In this document: positions 22,015-34,350 of the stretch, one piece after another
Position numbering within the stretch: the first letter of the stretch is position 1
Layout of the letters: each line of letters starts with the position of its first letter
Source of the DNA: Deinococcus marmoris
GTDB lineage: Bacteria > Deinococcota > Deinococci > Deinococcales > Deinococcaceae
Length of the DNA: 64,000 bases
Direction of reading: 5' to 3'
Assembly: GCF_001949125.1 (NCBI RefSeq)
Contig: NZ_MSTI01000068.1
Location: 103,814-167,813 of the forward strand
Position numbers and translations under genes: made by a program
Notes under the pieces: generated by a model
The model's database searches: none
Seen by the model: only the letters and a program-made list of their open reading frames with translations
What the model was told of the DNA's origin: nothing

Positions 22015-22925
22015 CGTTGATTGACCAAGGAAATGGAAATGTACATGTAGAGGGCGGAACACTTGACCAGATTTCTGATGTATGTTACGAAAATCTTCAG
22101 ATTAAAATAGAAGCATTGATTTCTCTTGGCGAAATTGAATGGAATAGATTCAAATATAGAAATTTTATTGATTCATTTGATGACGTCTCAGAGAAGCTGG
22201 TGGCGATTTATTTGGTCAATTCTGTTATTTTCCTAAGTGAAAATTTTTGCGAATCTTCTCTTTCATTTAGTTTAAATAAATTGATGAGGAATGGCAAATA
22301 TTCTGATAATGTTAAGTTCCTTCCTATTTCCGGTAGTTCGACGTCAACTGTTGACAGTGGCTATCGCTTTATTAGCCTAATACGCAAAATGGGCCGTTTT
22401 ATGGATGATAGATATTTTCCCTCGCTGGATTCACTCCTCAGCACTTCTACAGCCAGATCAAGTATCGAGATCATATTTGTGGACGACATCATGTCTACGG
22501 GTCAACAATTTGATGCGTTAATGAATAAGAGTTTTACGTTTGATAATCAAGTGATGTCTCTCAATGAGCTTAGGAAACGCAGGATCGCTAAAATTTCTTA
22601 TGTCCCTATCATTGCCACGGAATATGCGTTAGAACGATTCGATCATCTTGAATCTATAGTTTTCCCTTGTTATACGCTAAATCATGAATACAATATTTTG
22701 AATAACTTAGATCGATATTTTCCCTCTTGGCTGCTAAGTTCAGTTGATGTTCTTGAAACAATAAAAAATATTGATGGAAAGTTCAACAGGTCTGGCCTTG
22801 GATTAGCTGGTCAAGGTAATCTGGCCCTATCAGTAGCATTTTTTAATTCTACACCAGATTCCAGCCTCCCTCTGCTTTGGTCATCTGAGGCGAGCGAAGT
22901 GCATCTGCTTAGGAGGCATTCGTGA
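22011..22925 (+). CDS. Phosphoribosyltransferase-like protein of a conflict module
   Basis: This 304-residue protein begins at GTG 22011, which overlaps the dnaE stop. A good ribosome-binding site (GGAGGA, 21997-22002) lies inside the dnaE end. The segment IEIIFVDDIMSTGQQF near residue 157-172 is a PRPP-binding loop of type I phosphoribosyltransferases (hydrophobics, DD, then STG). An upstream FLPISGSSTSTVDSG may form the second loop. It does not resemble the salvage enzymes. I recall a group called PRTase-CE in bacterial conflict systems that fits this size and context, but could not check. As an effector it might alter nucleotides or transfer ribose-phosphate; that is inference. Confidence 0.65.
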
Positions 22926-24754
22926 CTAAAGAATTGGCTATAGAGTCGGTAATTACCGAAGCGTTCTCTAGTTATAGAAGTGAGTGGATGAAAGATTTGC
23001 ACTCCTATTACACCGAGCCTAGATATTTTCCTGAATTAGTGACTCATCGTCCTTGTTTTTTAATTGGAGGACGCGGTACCGGGAAAACTACAGTATTAAA
23101 ATCTATGGCATATACTTATCAGCGGGAAGAAGGAGGCGGTGTCGCTTCTAAAGATTATTTTGGCGTTTATCATAAATTTGAGATTGGTATTGCCAATTCA
23201 TTTCACGGAAAGGGTGTCAGTGATGAAGACTGGATTCATTTATTTGAGCATTACTTGAATCTTAGGATATGTCTTATGACATTAGAGTTATTAAAAGATT
23301 TAGTATCTGACGGTATAGTTAATAATAACGATTTTGATTTGGCCCCGATGCTCGCTAGCTTAGGCATAGAGCTATCTGCTGATATAAAAGGTGTATTCGA
23401 TGGTTTGCGTTTAGAAATCTCTAGGTTTTCTCGAGTAGTAAATAACCCTAGGCTGGCTAGCGGAACAGAGACATCTATACTAAATATGCCAATTAGTGAG
23501 TTGTTTTATAGTATTGCGAGTTCGGGCATTTTACATGAGAAGTTTTTTTACCTTATATTTGATGAGTTTGAAAATCTTCATAATTGGCAGCAAAAAATAT
23601 TCAATACTTTAGTAAAACATTGTGGAGGCAATTTTGTTTATAAAGTTGGCTCTAAGCGAAATGGTATAAAGACCAAGTACACTTCAGCAAATAATGAGCC
23701 TTTGTTCTCGCCTCAAGATTATGCGAAGATTGATATTGATGAGAGAGTATCGACATCAGAGTTCAGCGAATTTGCAGCCAAGGTTTGTGATATACGGCTA
23801 GGTAGAATTCAAAAGGGGAGTAGTCATGATCGATGCCCAGAAACGAGAATTAAAAATTTGCTAGAAAAACTTGACATGGATTCAGAAGCGATCAAGTTAG
23901 GTGTCGATAAAGAAAATAAAATTATTAGCGAGGCACTGCTTAGGCTTACGAAAGTTGCCAATATAGACTTGATATCAAAACTTACTGAATTACAGAAATT
24001 TTACCTTTCTTATCTAGTAGAAAAAAATAGTAGTAGCTTGGAAGGCGAATTAACGCATTTTTTAACGAATAGAAATCAATGGATTGTAAACTATGAAAAC
24101 TATAAATTTGATCTTTTGTTTAAAATTAGAAAAGGTAAAGTTGGAATATCTAAATACTATAATGGATGGGAAACTTATATCAGTTTATCTGGAAATAACA
24201 TTAGATTTATTTTAATGCTTTTGGAAAGTACGCTGTTGAGATCGGTAAAAAATAACGATGGAAGGCTACCTGCCGTAATAGATGCGGATACTCAAACTAA
24301 GTCCTGCAAATCTGTAGCTCAGTCGGTGTTTGATGAAGTTGCAGGTCTTTCTTATGATGGCCCACAATATCAGAATGTTGTATTGGCATTTGGGAAATTA
24401 TTTGGATATTTCGCAAGCTCAATCATAAAGAAAACTCCAGAGCTAAACCAATTCAACATAGAAGACCTTGCTACGAACGAATCTACTGAAGACTTTATAA
24501 GAAGCTGCGTCATGCACTATGTCTTATTGGAAGCTAGAGAAACTAAGCAGACAAAAAGAGATGAGGTTAGCGAATACGACTATTCATTGCATCCTATATT
24601 TGCTCCTAAATTTAGCTTTAGTAGTAGAAAGGGTAGGAAATTTAATATTACTACTGAGACATTTAATAAATTAATAGATGCTCCTGAAGCGGGCGTTAAG
24701 GCAATGATCCACGATAGCAAGGGCAAAAACGAACAGAGTGGTCTCTTTGATTAA
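22922..24754 (+). CDS. P-loop ATPase, ORC/CDC6-like or STAND-like
   Basis: This 610-residue protein starts at GTG 22922, overlapping the previous stop by 4 bp (GTGA). Walker A is LIGGRGTGKTTVL at about 47-59 and Walker B is FYLIFDEFENLHNW at about 208-221. A sensor-like KVGSKRNG follows near 241. This pattern is that of AAA/ORC-CDC6-type ATPases found in defence loci. The C-terminal 300 residues have no motif I know and may hold winged-helix or helical sensor domains. Likely role: ATP-dependent sensing or control of the neighbouring effector. Base composition is low in GC throughout. Confidence 0.65.
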   Translation: MTKELAIESVITEAFSSYRSEWMKDLHSYYTEPRYFPELVTHRPCFLIGGRGTGKTTVLKSMAYTYQREEGGGVASKDYFGVYHKFEIGIANSFHGKGVSDEDWIHLFEHYLNLRICLMTLELLKDLVSDGIVNNNDFDLAPMLASLGIELSADIKGVFDGLRLEISRFSRVVNNPRLASGTETSILNMPISELFYSIASSGILHEKFFYLIFDEFENLHNWQQKIFNTLVKHCGGNFVYKVGSKRNGIKTKYTSANNEPLFSPQDYAKIDIDERVSTSEFSEFAAKVCDIRLGRIQKGSSHDRCPETRIKNLLEKLDMDSEAIKLGVDKENKIISEALLRLTKVANIDLISKLTELQKFYLSYLVEKNSSSLEGELTHFLTNRNQWIVNYENYKFDLLFKIRKGKVGISKYYNGWETYISLSGNNIRFILMLLESTLLRSVKNNDGRLPAVIDADTQTKSCKSVAQSVFDEVAGLSYDGPQYQNVVLAFGKLFGYFASSIIKKTPELNQFNIEDLATNESTEDFIRSCVMHYVLLEARETKQTKRDEVSEYDYSLHPIFAPKFSFSSRKGRKFNITTETFNKLIDAPEAGVKAMIHDSKGKNEQSGLFD

Positions 24755-25586
24755 CATTAAAAGACTTATAGTCGATCTCATGTTTCTTGAAGATGAATGT
24801 ACTATTTATATTGGAGATCTCGATCAATTAAGCGGAACGCTGACGGTACTTTTTAACGGAACCACGCACAGTATCGCCCTTTTTGATGAAACTGAGATAC
24901 AGCAATTTTTAGCAGGGCATAATTCTCGGTTCTTGCTAGATATTACGAATATTCCCCTTGCAATATGGGCGCCTATAATTCGTGCATGTATTTTAGGAGA
25001 CATAAAGATCGATATCGAATACAGTGCCCCAACATATTATTGGGATGTACTCCCTTTGAATGACAAAGAGCAAGAAGTAAAATCCAAAATAAGCACAAGG
25101 ATAGAGCCTATACACGGTTTTGGGCCAATTTTTTCCTCAGAAATGCCACAAATATTCGTACCAATTCTTGGATTTCAAGGTAGTAGAGCATTATATTTAT
25201 ACAACGCTATAGAGTCAAAACCCGCTTACACATTCCCAATCATTACACTTCCAGGAATTAGGCCGTTACATTATCAGGACGCACTAATATCTAACCGTAT
25301 ATTTTTAATGAGAGACAGCATATACAGGCAGATCAAACATGTTTATGTATTTGGTTATTCAGATACTTTGGCATATTTGCAGAATTTATCCACTAGATTT
25401 CCACAATGTAAAATTAGAATTGGTCTTTTAGGGCCGAGAATACAGTGTCTAGCTGCTGTCGTATGTGCGTCAAAACTGCCAGAGAAGTTTGAGCTGATTT
25501 ATGACCATCCTGAAACCCATACCACAAGAGAAATAGTCAAAAGAAAAAAATTCCAAATAAAATTCGAGGCACTTAATGAAAATTGA
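24738..25586 (+). CDS. Unknown alpha/beta protein of the low-GC module
   Basis: This 282-residue protein overlaps the ATPase gene by 17 bp (GTG 24738). I do not recognise a named family. Alternating hydrophobic strands and helices suggest a Rossmann-like fold: FLLDITNIP near residue 72, FVPILGFQGSRALYLYNAIE near 139, VYVFGYSDTLAYLQ near 202, IRIGLLGPRIQCLAAVV near 226 and FELIYDHPETH near 251. No catalytic metal or nucleophile set is evident. The glycine-rich turns could bind a nucleotide, so a ligand-sensing domain comparable to CARF/SAVED proteins is possible but unproven. Confidence 0.6.
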   Translation: MVSLINIKRLIVDLMFLEDECTIYIGDLDQLSGTLTVLFNGTTHSIALFDETEIQQFLAGHNSRFLLDITNIPLAIWAPIIRACILGDIKIDIEYSAPTYYWDVLPLNDKEQEVKSKISTRIEPIHGFGPIFSSEMPQIFVPILGFQGSRALYLYNAIESKPAYTFPIITLPGIRPLHYQDALISNRIFLMRDSIYRQIKHVYVFGYSDTLAYLQNLSTRFPQCKIRIGLLGPRIQCLAAVVCASKLPEKFELIYDHPETHTTREIVKRKKFQIKFEALNEN

Positions 25587-26646
25587 TCGCCATTTAACAC
25601 CAGATACCATAGCAAATTATATAGTAAATGATATATCACAAAATGATGACCTACGCGGTGGAATAGCCGCAGACTTCTCTTGCGCAAGCGGTAGACTAAT
25701 GAGAAAGATTATAGATCATGTCGAATTTACAAAAATTGTACTCAACGATATAGATGGAGAAGTCATAGATTATGATTTATTCCTACAAGAGAATCTTGAG
25801 GCATACAATTTAGATTTTGAGAATGATTTATCTGCCCAAGAATTACACCAAACCGAGGGTTATAACTTAATCATTATAAATCCACCTTATAGTATTAGAG
25901 GAAATAAGCGATATACTACACAAATTGGTGATCTAATAATAAAATCGAGTAGAGTCTTGAAGCATATACTTCAATCTCTGAGTTTGATCTCACGCGAAGG
26001 GGTTATATACTGTATTGTCCCGACAAATATATTTTCGTCCGAAACTGACCAAAGGTCAATAAGAGCTTTAAGCGCAGCGGCAACAATAGATAAGATCGAA
26101 AAATTTGGTAGAGGTCATTTTACGTCAGCTAGCGTAGAAACTGTCCTGATACGCATAAAAAATTACGACGAATCTGCTTTCTTTAAATTATTAGGTGAAG
26201 AAGTTTCTGCAAATTTTGAGAAGAAAATTCCGTCGAAGTTTACTGTCGAAAGAGGAAATGTTAGCATACATAAATTAGATGGTTCACTACACGAATATGA
26301 AGGTAAAAATAGAGTAAGATTCATCCATACTACAAACATGACTGGTAAAAAATTACACTATATTAAACAAAATATAGTTCATCGCGTATTCTCAGGTAAA
26401 TGTATTTTAATGCCTAGAGTTGGAACTCTATCAATAGAGAAATTAGTATTAGTAGAATATGATAGATTTATAGTATCTGATTGTATTATAGTTATAACGG
26501 GGAATGAAGTGGATTCCCTCTTAAAAATGATGCGGGAAGACTACGAAAGAGTGAAATCCTTGTTCTCCGGTCATTGTGCGAAATACACAACTCTGACACG
26601 GATCAACAATTTGATTTTAGAATATGAGAATCTGAATAAAATATAG
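25576..26646 (+). CDS. N6-adenine DNA methyltransferase with C-terminal target domain
   Basis: This 356-residue class I methyltransferase has motif I ADFSCASGRLM near residue 32-42 (a degenerate DxxCxxG version), an acidic strand end LNDID near 56-60 and the catalytic IIINPPYSIRG near 99-109. NPPY marks amino-methyltransferases acting on adenine (or N4-cytosine). Residues 240-356 resemble a target-recognition region of the TaqI-like type (CILMPRVG, RFIVSDCIIVI). It is the last gene of the module, overlapping the previous one by 11 bp. It probably marks host DNA so that the other components ignore self; no nuclease domain accompanies it. Confidence 0.78.
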   Translation: MKIDRHLTPDTIANYIVNDISQNDDLRGGIAADFSCASGRLMRKIIDHVEFTKIVLNDIDGEVIDYDLFLQENLEAYNLDFENDLSAQELHQTEGYNLIIINPPYSIRGNKRYTTQIGDLIIKSSRVLKHILQSLSLISREGVIYCIVPTNIFSSETDQRSIRALSAAATIDKIEKFGRGHFTSASVETVLIRIKNYDESAFFKLLGEEVSANFEKKIPSKFTVERGNVSIHKLDGSLHEYEGKNRVRFIHTTNMTGKKLHYIKQNIVHRVFSGKCILMPRVGTLSIEKLVLVEYDRFIVSDCIIVITGNEVDSLLKMMREDYERVKSLFSGHCAKYTTLTRINNLILEYENLNKI

Positions 26647-26660
26647 AATTATAAGCATTA

Positions 26661-26730
26661 ATCATATGATCTGCGACTAATTAATAGTTTTGAATGCATT
26701 ATAAAAATCATATGCTGCATTATTATAATG
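26661..26730. repeat. AT-rich palindromes at the right end of the island
   Basis: ATCATATGAT (26661-26670) is a perfect 10-bp palindrome. CATTAT-T-ATAATG (26718-26730) is a perfect 6-bp inverted repeat with a one-base centre, ending exactly where the GC-rich chromosome resumes. The stretch 26647-26734 has no gene. The palindromes may be part of the operon terminator, an operator or the recombination end. Confidence 0.55.
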
Positions 26731-26734
26731 TGGA

Positions 26735-26865
26735 GGCGTGCGGCGGCTGGCCCACCGAATCAGTTCCACACCCATTCTCAACTCTGGCAACTTCGCCCAG
26801 TTCTTCTCTGCCGTCAGGATGCTCAGGCCGTAGGCTTCGGCGCTTCCCAGGCAGGCGGCATCAGG
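26735..26865 (-). pseudogene. VapC (PIN domain) C-terminal remnant
   Basis: Read on the minus strand directly after, and in frame with, the stop of vapC, this stretch encodes DAACLGSAEAYGLSIL followed by TAEKNWAKLPELRMGVELIRW. That is the C-terminal third of a PIN-domain toxin (acidic D, then TAxxNW), from a different subfamily than the intact vapC next to it. There is no start codon and no N-terminal half. The fragment ends where the low-GC island begins. Confidence 0.7.
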
Positions 26866-27285
26866 CTATTTTGTCCAGTCCTCGTAGTTCAAGCCTGCCA
26901 CGCGGCTGAACTCGCCCGTGTTGTTGGTGACCAGCACGGCGTTTAGGCTCAGGGTGTGGCCCGCGATCAGCACATCGTAATGGCCGATGGGCTGACCCGT
27001 GCTGGCAAGACTGGCCCGAACCTCTGCGGAGGCTTCGGCGGCGCTGTCCCCAAATGGGAAAGTGTGGATAGCGTCAAGAAACTCGCTTACACGCTTTGCA
27101 TTGGTGGCATGGCGGGCGCTGCGCCACACGCCAAACCACAACTCGTGGCGCGTAATGCTGGAAACCCCCAGTGCGTTTCCGGCCCGCGTGGTTTCTAGCA
27201 TCCGTTCGCGGACGGCTTGAGGCTCACTGTTCATGATGTAAATACAGGTGTTGGTGTCCAGCAAAAACAGGCTTGGGCGAGTCAC
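26866..27285 (-). CDS. vapC: VapC-type PIN domain ribonuclease toxin
   Basis: This 139-residue PIN-domain RNase has the acidic active site spread over LLDTNTCIYIM (D10), TRHELWFG (E near 47), HYDVLIAGH (D near 101) and VTNNTGEF (near 117). Length and order are those of type II VapC toxins. Relatives cleave tRNA or rRNA and are silenced by VapB. Its ATG overlaps the vapB stop by 4 bp, the classic toxin-antitoxin arrangement. The coding sequence is complete. Confidence 0.9.
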   Translation of the reverse strand: MTRPSLFLLDTNTCIYIMNSEPQAVRERMLETTRAGNALGVSSITRHELWFGVWRSARHATNAKRVSEFLDAIHTFPFGDSAAEASAEVRASLASTGQPIGHYDVLIAGHTLSLNAVLVTNNTGEFSRVAGLNYEDWTK

Positions 27286-27512
27286 AAAATGGGTTCCCGT
27301 TCCTGCTCTCCTGTGGGCTGTTCCCGGTAGATCGGGCCTTCGACAGCGGCCAGGGCGTCAAAAATAGCCCCACCATCCTGCTTGATGATCGGCGTGATAA
27401 CCAGTTCCAGACCCCGCCGAGTGATCTCAACTTCCCCGTAAGGCAGTTGAAATTCCTGCGGAATGCGGACGGCCTGACTGTTGCCACTCTTGAATGTCTT
27501 GGAACGGGTCAT
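27282..27512 (-). CDS. vapB: VapB-type antitoxin, AbrB-like fold
   Basis: This is a 76-residue antitoxin. The N-terminal MTRSKTFKSGNSQAVRIP is a typical AbrB/SpoVT swapped-hairpin DNA-binding domain of VapB. The C-terminal tail (KQDGGAIFDALAAVEG, then REQPTGEQEREP) should wrap around the toxin. The same tail sequence recurs in the next gene. Tandem palindromes just upstream of its start are the probable autoregulatory operator. Confidence 0.88.
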   Translation of the reverse strand: MTRSKTFKSGNSQAVRIPQEFQLPYGEVEITRRGLELVITPIIKQDGGAIFDALAAVEGPIYREQPTGEQEREPIL

Positions 27513-27531
27513 ATGGTCACCTCAGATTTGA

Positions 27532-27548
27532 GTATATACCGTATATAC
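27532..27548. promoter_or_regulatory. Tandem GTATATAC palindromes, probable VapB operator
   Basis: GTATATAC occurs at 27532-27539 and again at 27541-27548, separated by one base. Each copy is its own reverse complement. They lie 20-36 bp upstream of the vapB start, where VapBC complexes usually bind to repress their own promoter. The A/T-rich core could itself serve as the -10 region. Confidence 0.7.
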
Positions 27549-27552
27549 CCGT

Positions 27553-27843
27553 TTACCAACCTTTGCTTTCCGCCTCCGCGCGCTGCTCGTCCAGCAGCTC
27601 CTGCGTCATGTCCCGCCCGTCATCCCGCGCCAGACTTCCCATGACGGAGCGAATCAAGGCTTCCCGCTCGGCCTGCGTCAGAGCTTTCTTTGGCTCGGCG
27701 TTCGGCGTGCCAGGTTCCGCCTCATCCGACAAAGGTTCCCGCTCCTGATTTTCCGGCTGCTCGCGCTCAGGAATGCCTTCAAAGGCGGTCAGGGCGGCAA
27801 ATATCGCCCCACCATCCTGCTTCCTCATGTCATCTGGGTTCAT
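27553..27843 (-). CDS. Hybrid antitoxin-like small protein
   Basis: The protein has 96 residues from ATG 27843. Residues 7-35 (KQDGGAIFAALTAFEG, then REQPENQEREP) repeat the C-terminal tail of the downstream vapB, but the AbrB DNA-binding part is missing. The rest ends MTQELLDEQRAEAESKGW, a charged helix like the C-termini of other VapB/Phd antitoxins. It may be an orphan antitoxin whose toxin is the vapC remnant at 26735-26865, or a decayed recombination product. Codon use matches the chromosome. Confidence 0.55.
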   Translation of the reverse strand: MNPDDMRKQDGGAIFAALTAFEGIPEREQPENQEREPLSDEAEPGTPNAEPKKALTQAEREALIRSVMGSLARDDGRDMTQELLDEQRAEAESKGW

Positions 27844-27892
27844 GGGCCAGCTTAACGCCCCGGCACCGGCAACCCCCACCACTCCCACGCTC

Positions 27893-27898
27893 TAGAGT
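27893..27898 (+). promoter_or_regulatory. -10 box of the serine hydrolase gene
   Basis: TAGAGT lies 7 nt before ATG 27906, with leaderless spacing. This supports the downstream start over the longer open frame that begins at 27690. Confidence 0.5.
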
Positions 27899-27905
27899 CT
27901 GGGGC

Positions 27906-29276
27906 ATGAGCCTTCTGGAGACCGTCCGGCACATCGCCCCCTACCTGGAACGCTGGCTGGAATACGGGCGCGACTACCAGCGCATTCCCGGCGTGCAGGT
28001 GGCCGTGCGTGTGGGCGACGAACTGGCGGCGTCGTTCGCGCTGGGCAAAGCCAACGAGGACACGGGCGAGGCGCTGACCACCCGGCACCTGTTCCGCATC
28101 GCCTCGCATTCCAAGACCTTTACGGCCACCGCCGTCTTTCAACTGATCGAGGCCGGAAAGCTGCGTCTGGACGACACGGCGGGCCACTGGCTGCCGGAGC
28201 TGGAAGGCTCGCCCGCCGCCGACATGACCGTGCGGGCGCTGCTGGGCCACCAGTCCGGCATCAACCGCGACGGGGCCGACAGCGATTACTGGCAGCAGAT
28301 GCACGCCTTCCCGGATCGGCAGACCCTGCTGGACTTTGCCCGCGCCGAGGCCGTGTTCCCGCAGAACCAGCACTTCAAATATTCCAACATCGGCTACGGC
28401 CTGCTGGGCCTGATCGTGGAGGCGGTGGCGGGCGAGGGCTACGGCGACTACATTCAGGCGCACATCACCGGCCCGCTGAAGCTGACGGACCTGGGCGCGG
28501 AACTGCCCCCGGAACGCGAGGCCGAGCTGGCAACCGGCCACGGCGCACGCCTTTACGGCAACGATGTCCGCCGCACGCTGCCGTCCTCCGACACCCGCGC
28601 GCTGGCGGCGGCCACCGGCTTCTACGGCACCGCCGAGGCCCTGACCGCCTACTGGGCACGGCACGCCCTGGGCCGCGACGGCCTGATCTCCGACGCCTCC
28701 AAACGCCTGATGGCGCGCCGCGAATCCGAGATCACCAAGCCCACCCGGCGCGGCTACGGCCTGGGCCTGATTCTGGACGAGATCGGCGGGCGTGGGCTGG
28801 TGGGCCACTCCGGCGGTTTTCCCGGCCACATCACGCAGTCGTGGCTGGACCCCAAAACCGGACTGTCCATCTCGGTGCTGACCAACACCCTGGGCGGCCC
28901 GGCCACCGAATGGGCGAACAACCTGATCCGCCTGATCGATCTGGCGCACAAGAACGCGGGGAAGACGGCGGACACCGCGCACGATCTGGACTCCTTCACC
29001 GGACGCTTCGCCAATGCCTGGGGCCTGTTCGACATCGTGAACTTGGGTGGGCGGCTGGTGGCCCTGACCCCACTGGGCGATCCGTCCGCCAGCGCGGTAG
29101 AGCTGACCGTGCAGGACGCCACTACCCTGTGCCCGGAACCCGAAGGCGGCTTCGGCTCCGTGGGCGAGCCGTATCACTTCCAGCGCGCGGAGAACGGCGA
29201 AATCCAGTGGGTGCGTCAGGGCGGCGGGCGGAGCTGGCCCCTGGAGGCTTACCAGGCGGGTGCAGGATTGGACTGA
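27906..29276 (+). CDS. Serine hydrolase, class C beta-lactamase family
   Basis: The protein has 456 residues. The catalytic Ser-X-X-Lys is SHSKTFTAT near residue 68-71. The Tyr-X-Asn motif is KYSNIGYGLLG near 160-162, and the third motif is GLVGHSGGFPGH near 301 (HSG in place of KTG). This set is typical of EstB/AmpC/D-alanyl-D-alanine carboxypeptidase relatives. No signal peptide is seen after MSLLETVRHIAPYLERWLEYG, so it is likely cytoplasmic and an esterase or peptidase, not a resistance enzyme. A C-terminal beta domain (about 360-456) follows the catalytic fold. Confidence 0.88.
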   Translation: MSLLETVRHIAPYLERWLEYGRDYQRIPGVQVAVRVGDELAASFALGKANEDTGEALTTRHLFRIASHSKTFTATAVFQLIEAGKLRLDDTAGHWLPELEGSPAADMTVRALLGHQSGINRDGADSDYWQQMHAFPDRQTLLDFARAEAVFPQNQHFKYSNIGYGLLGLIVEAVAGEGYGDYIQAHITGPLKLTDLGAELPPEREAELATGHGARLYGNDVRRTLPSSDTRALAAATGFYGTAEALTAYWARHALGRDGLISDASKRLMARRESEITKPTRRGYGLGLILDEIGGRGLVGHSGGFPGHITQSWLDPKTGLSISVLTNTLGGPATEWANNLIRLIDLAHKNAGKTADTAHDLDSFTGRFANAWGLFDIVNLGGRLVALTPLGDPSASAVELTVQDATTLCPEPEGGFGSVGEPYHFQRAENGEIQWVRQGGGRSWPLEAYQAGAGLD

Positions 29277-29297
29277 AGCTGGGCTGACCTACTTTTT

Positions 29298-29350
29298 GCC
29301 TCTCCATCTGCGGGAGAGGCGGGAGCGCAGCGACGGAAGGGTGAGGGGGC
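29298..29350 (+). repeat. Dispersed repeat, copy 3, with hairpin
   Basis: GCCTCTCC (29298-29305) pairs with GGAGAGGC (29313-29320). It is followed by CGGAAGGGTGAGGGGGC (29334-29350), the 17-bp core shared with the two repeats flanking jetC. It fills the gap between two convergent genes and may serve as their terminator. Confidence 0.7.
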
Positions 29351-29374
29351 AATCCAGCGAGTGCTAATTCCCCT

Positions 29375-30609
29375 CTACTCGTCTTCCTCGTCGGGCAGCG
29401 GCAGGCGCACGCGGAAGGTGGCCCCGCCGCCGGGGGTGTCGGTCACGTCCAGCGTGCCGCCGTGCGAGGTCACCACCTGCTGGGCAATGGTCAGGCCCAG
29501 GCCCGCCGAACCGGCCTCCTTGCCCCGGAAAAACTTGTCGAAGATGCGCGGCTTGATGGCGTCTGGCACGCCGGGACCCCGGTCCACCACGCGCACCTCC
29601 ACCTCGCCGGGGCGCAGGCTGCTTTCCAGATGCACCAGCTCCGGCGAACCGCTGACACGGATGGCGTTGGTCACCAGATTCATGAACACCTGACTCAGCC
29701 GCACCGGATCGCCCACGATCTCGATGTTCTCGGGCGTGGCCCTGACGCCGTAGTCGCGCCCCACCTGCGAGATGACCTTGCCCAGGTTCATGAAGTGCAT
29801 TTCTATCCCCTGCACCAATTCCCCGCGCGAGAGTTGCAGCAGATCGTTGACCAGCCGGGTCATGTTCTCGGCCACGCGCTGGGCGTCCAGCAGCGTCTGG
29901 GAGCCGCCTGCCTCACGTTCGGCGCGGCGCAGGTAGCCGTGCAGGGCGGTCAGGGGGGTCCGCAGCTCATGGCTGGTCTCCGCCAGGAAGGTCTTTTGCA
30001 TGTTCAGCGCTTCTTCAAGCTGCCTGGCCTGAATTTCCAGGCGCTGGCTCTGGCGCTCGGCGGTGTTCCGCAGCCGCTCCACCTCAATCAGGCGGGCCTG
30101 GAGACTGCTGTTGAGGCTCAGCACTTCCTGCTCGGCGCGCTCCCGGCTGGCGCGGGCCTCCACCTCGGCCACGGCGCGGCGGATGGTGGGGGCCAGCCGG
30201 TCCAGGCGCTGCTTGAGGATGTAATCGGTGACGCCCTGCCGCAGCGTGTCCACGGCGACTTCCTCGCCCAGCGCGCCGGTCACGATGATGAACGGCACCT
30301 CGGGCAGCCGGGCGCTGGCGGCGCGGTAGGCGCTGAGGCCGTCGTAGCTGGGCAGCGCGTAATCGCTGAGGATCAGGTGGGGCGGATCGTTGTCGAGGGC
30401 GGCCAGGAATCCGGCCTCGTCCTCCACCCGGCGCACCCGCAACTGCCACGGCAACTCGCCGTCCAGATGCATCACCACCAGCTCATGGTCCAGTTCGCTG
30501 TCTTCCAGATGCAGGACGTTCAGGGCCTCACCAGGGCCGGGGAAGCGGTAGCTGCGCTGGGGTACGGGCGGCGCGGCGTCCAGCGCCGCCGGTTTCACTT
30601 CTGTATCGG

Positions 30610-30613
<4 letters not shown>
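29375..30613 (-). CDS. Response regulator-histidine kinase hybrid
   Basis: The protein has 412 residues. The N-terminal receiver domain (about 30-150) has its phospho-acceptor in LILSDYALPSYDG near residue 86 and conserved K in DYILKQR. A coiled linker leads to a HisKA domain with ETSHELRTPL (His near 218) and a HATPase domain with DRGPGVPDAIKPRIFDKFF and GLGLTIAQQ. It receives a phosphate or signal from the large kinase upstream, whose stop overlaps this ATG (ATGA). No DNA-binding output is present, so it signals to another protein. Confidence 0.92.
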
Positions 30614-34346
<3,733 letters not shown>

Positions 34347-34350
<4 letters not shown>

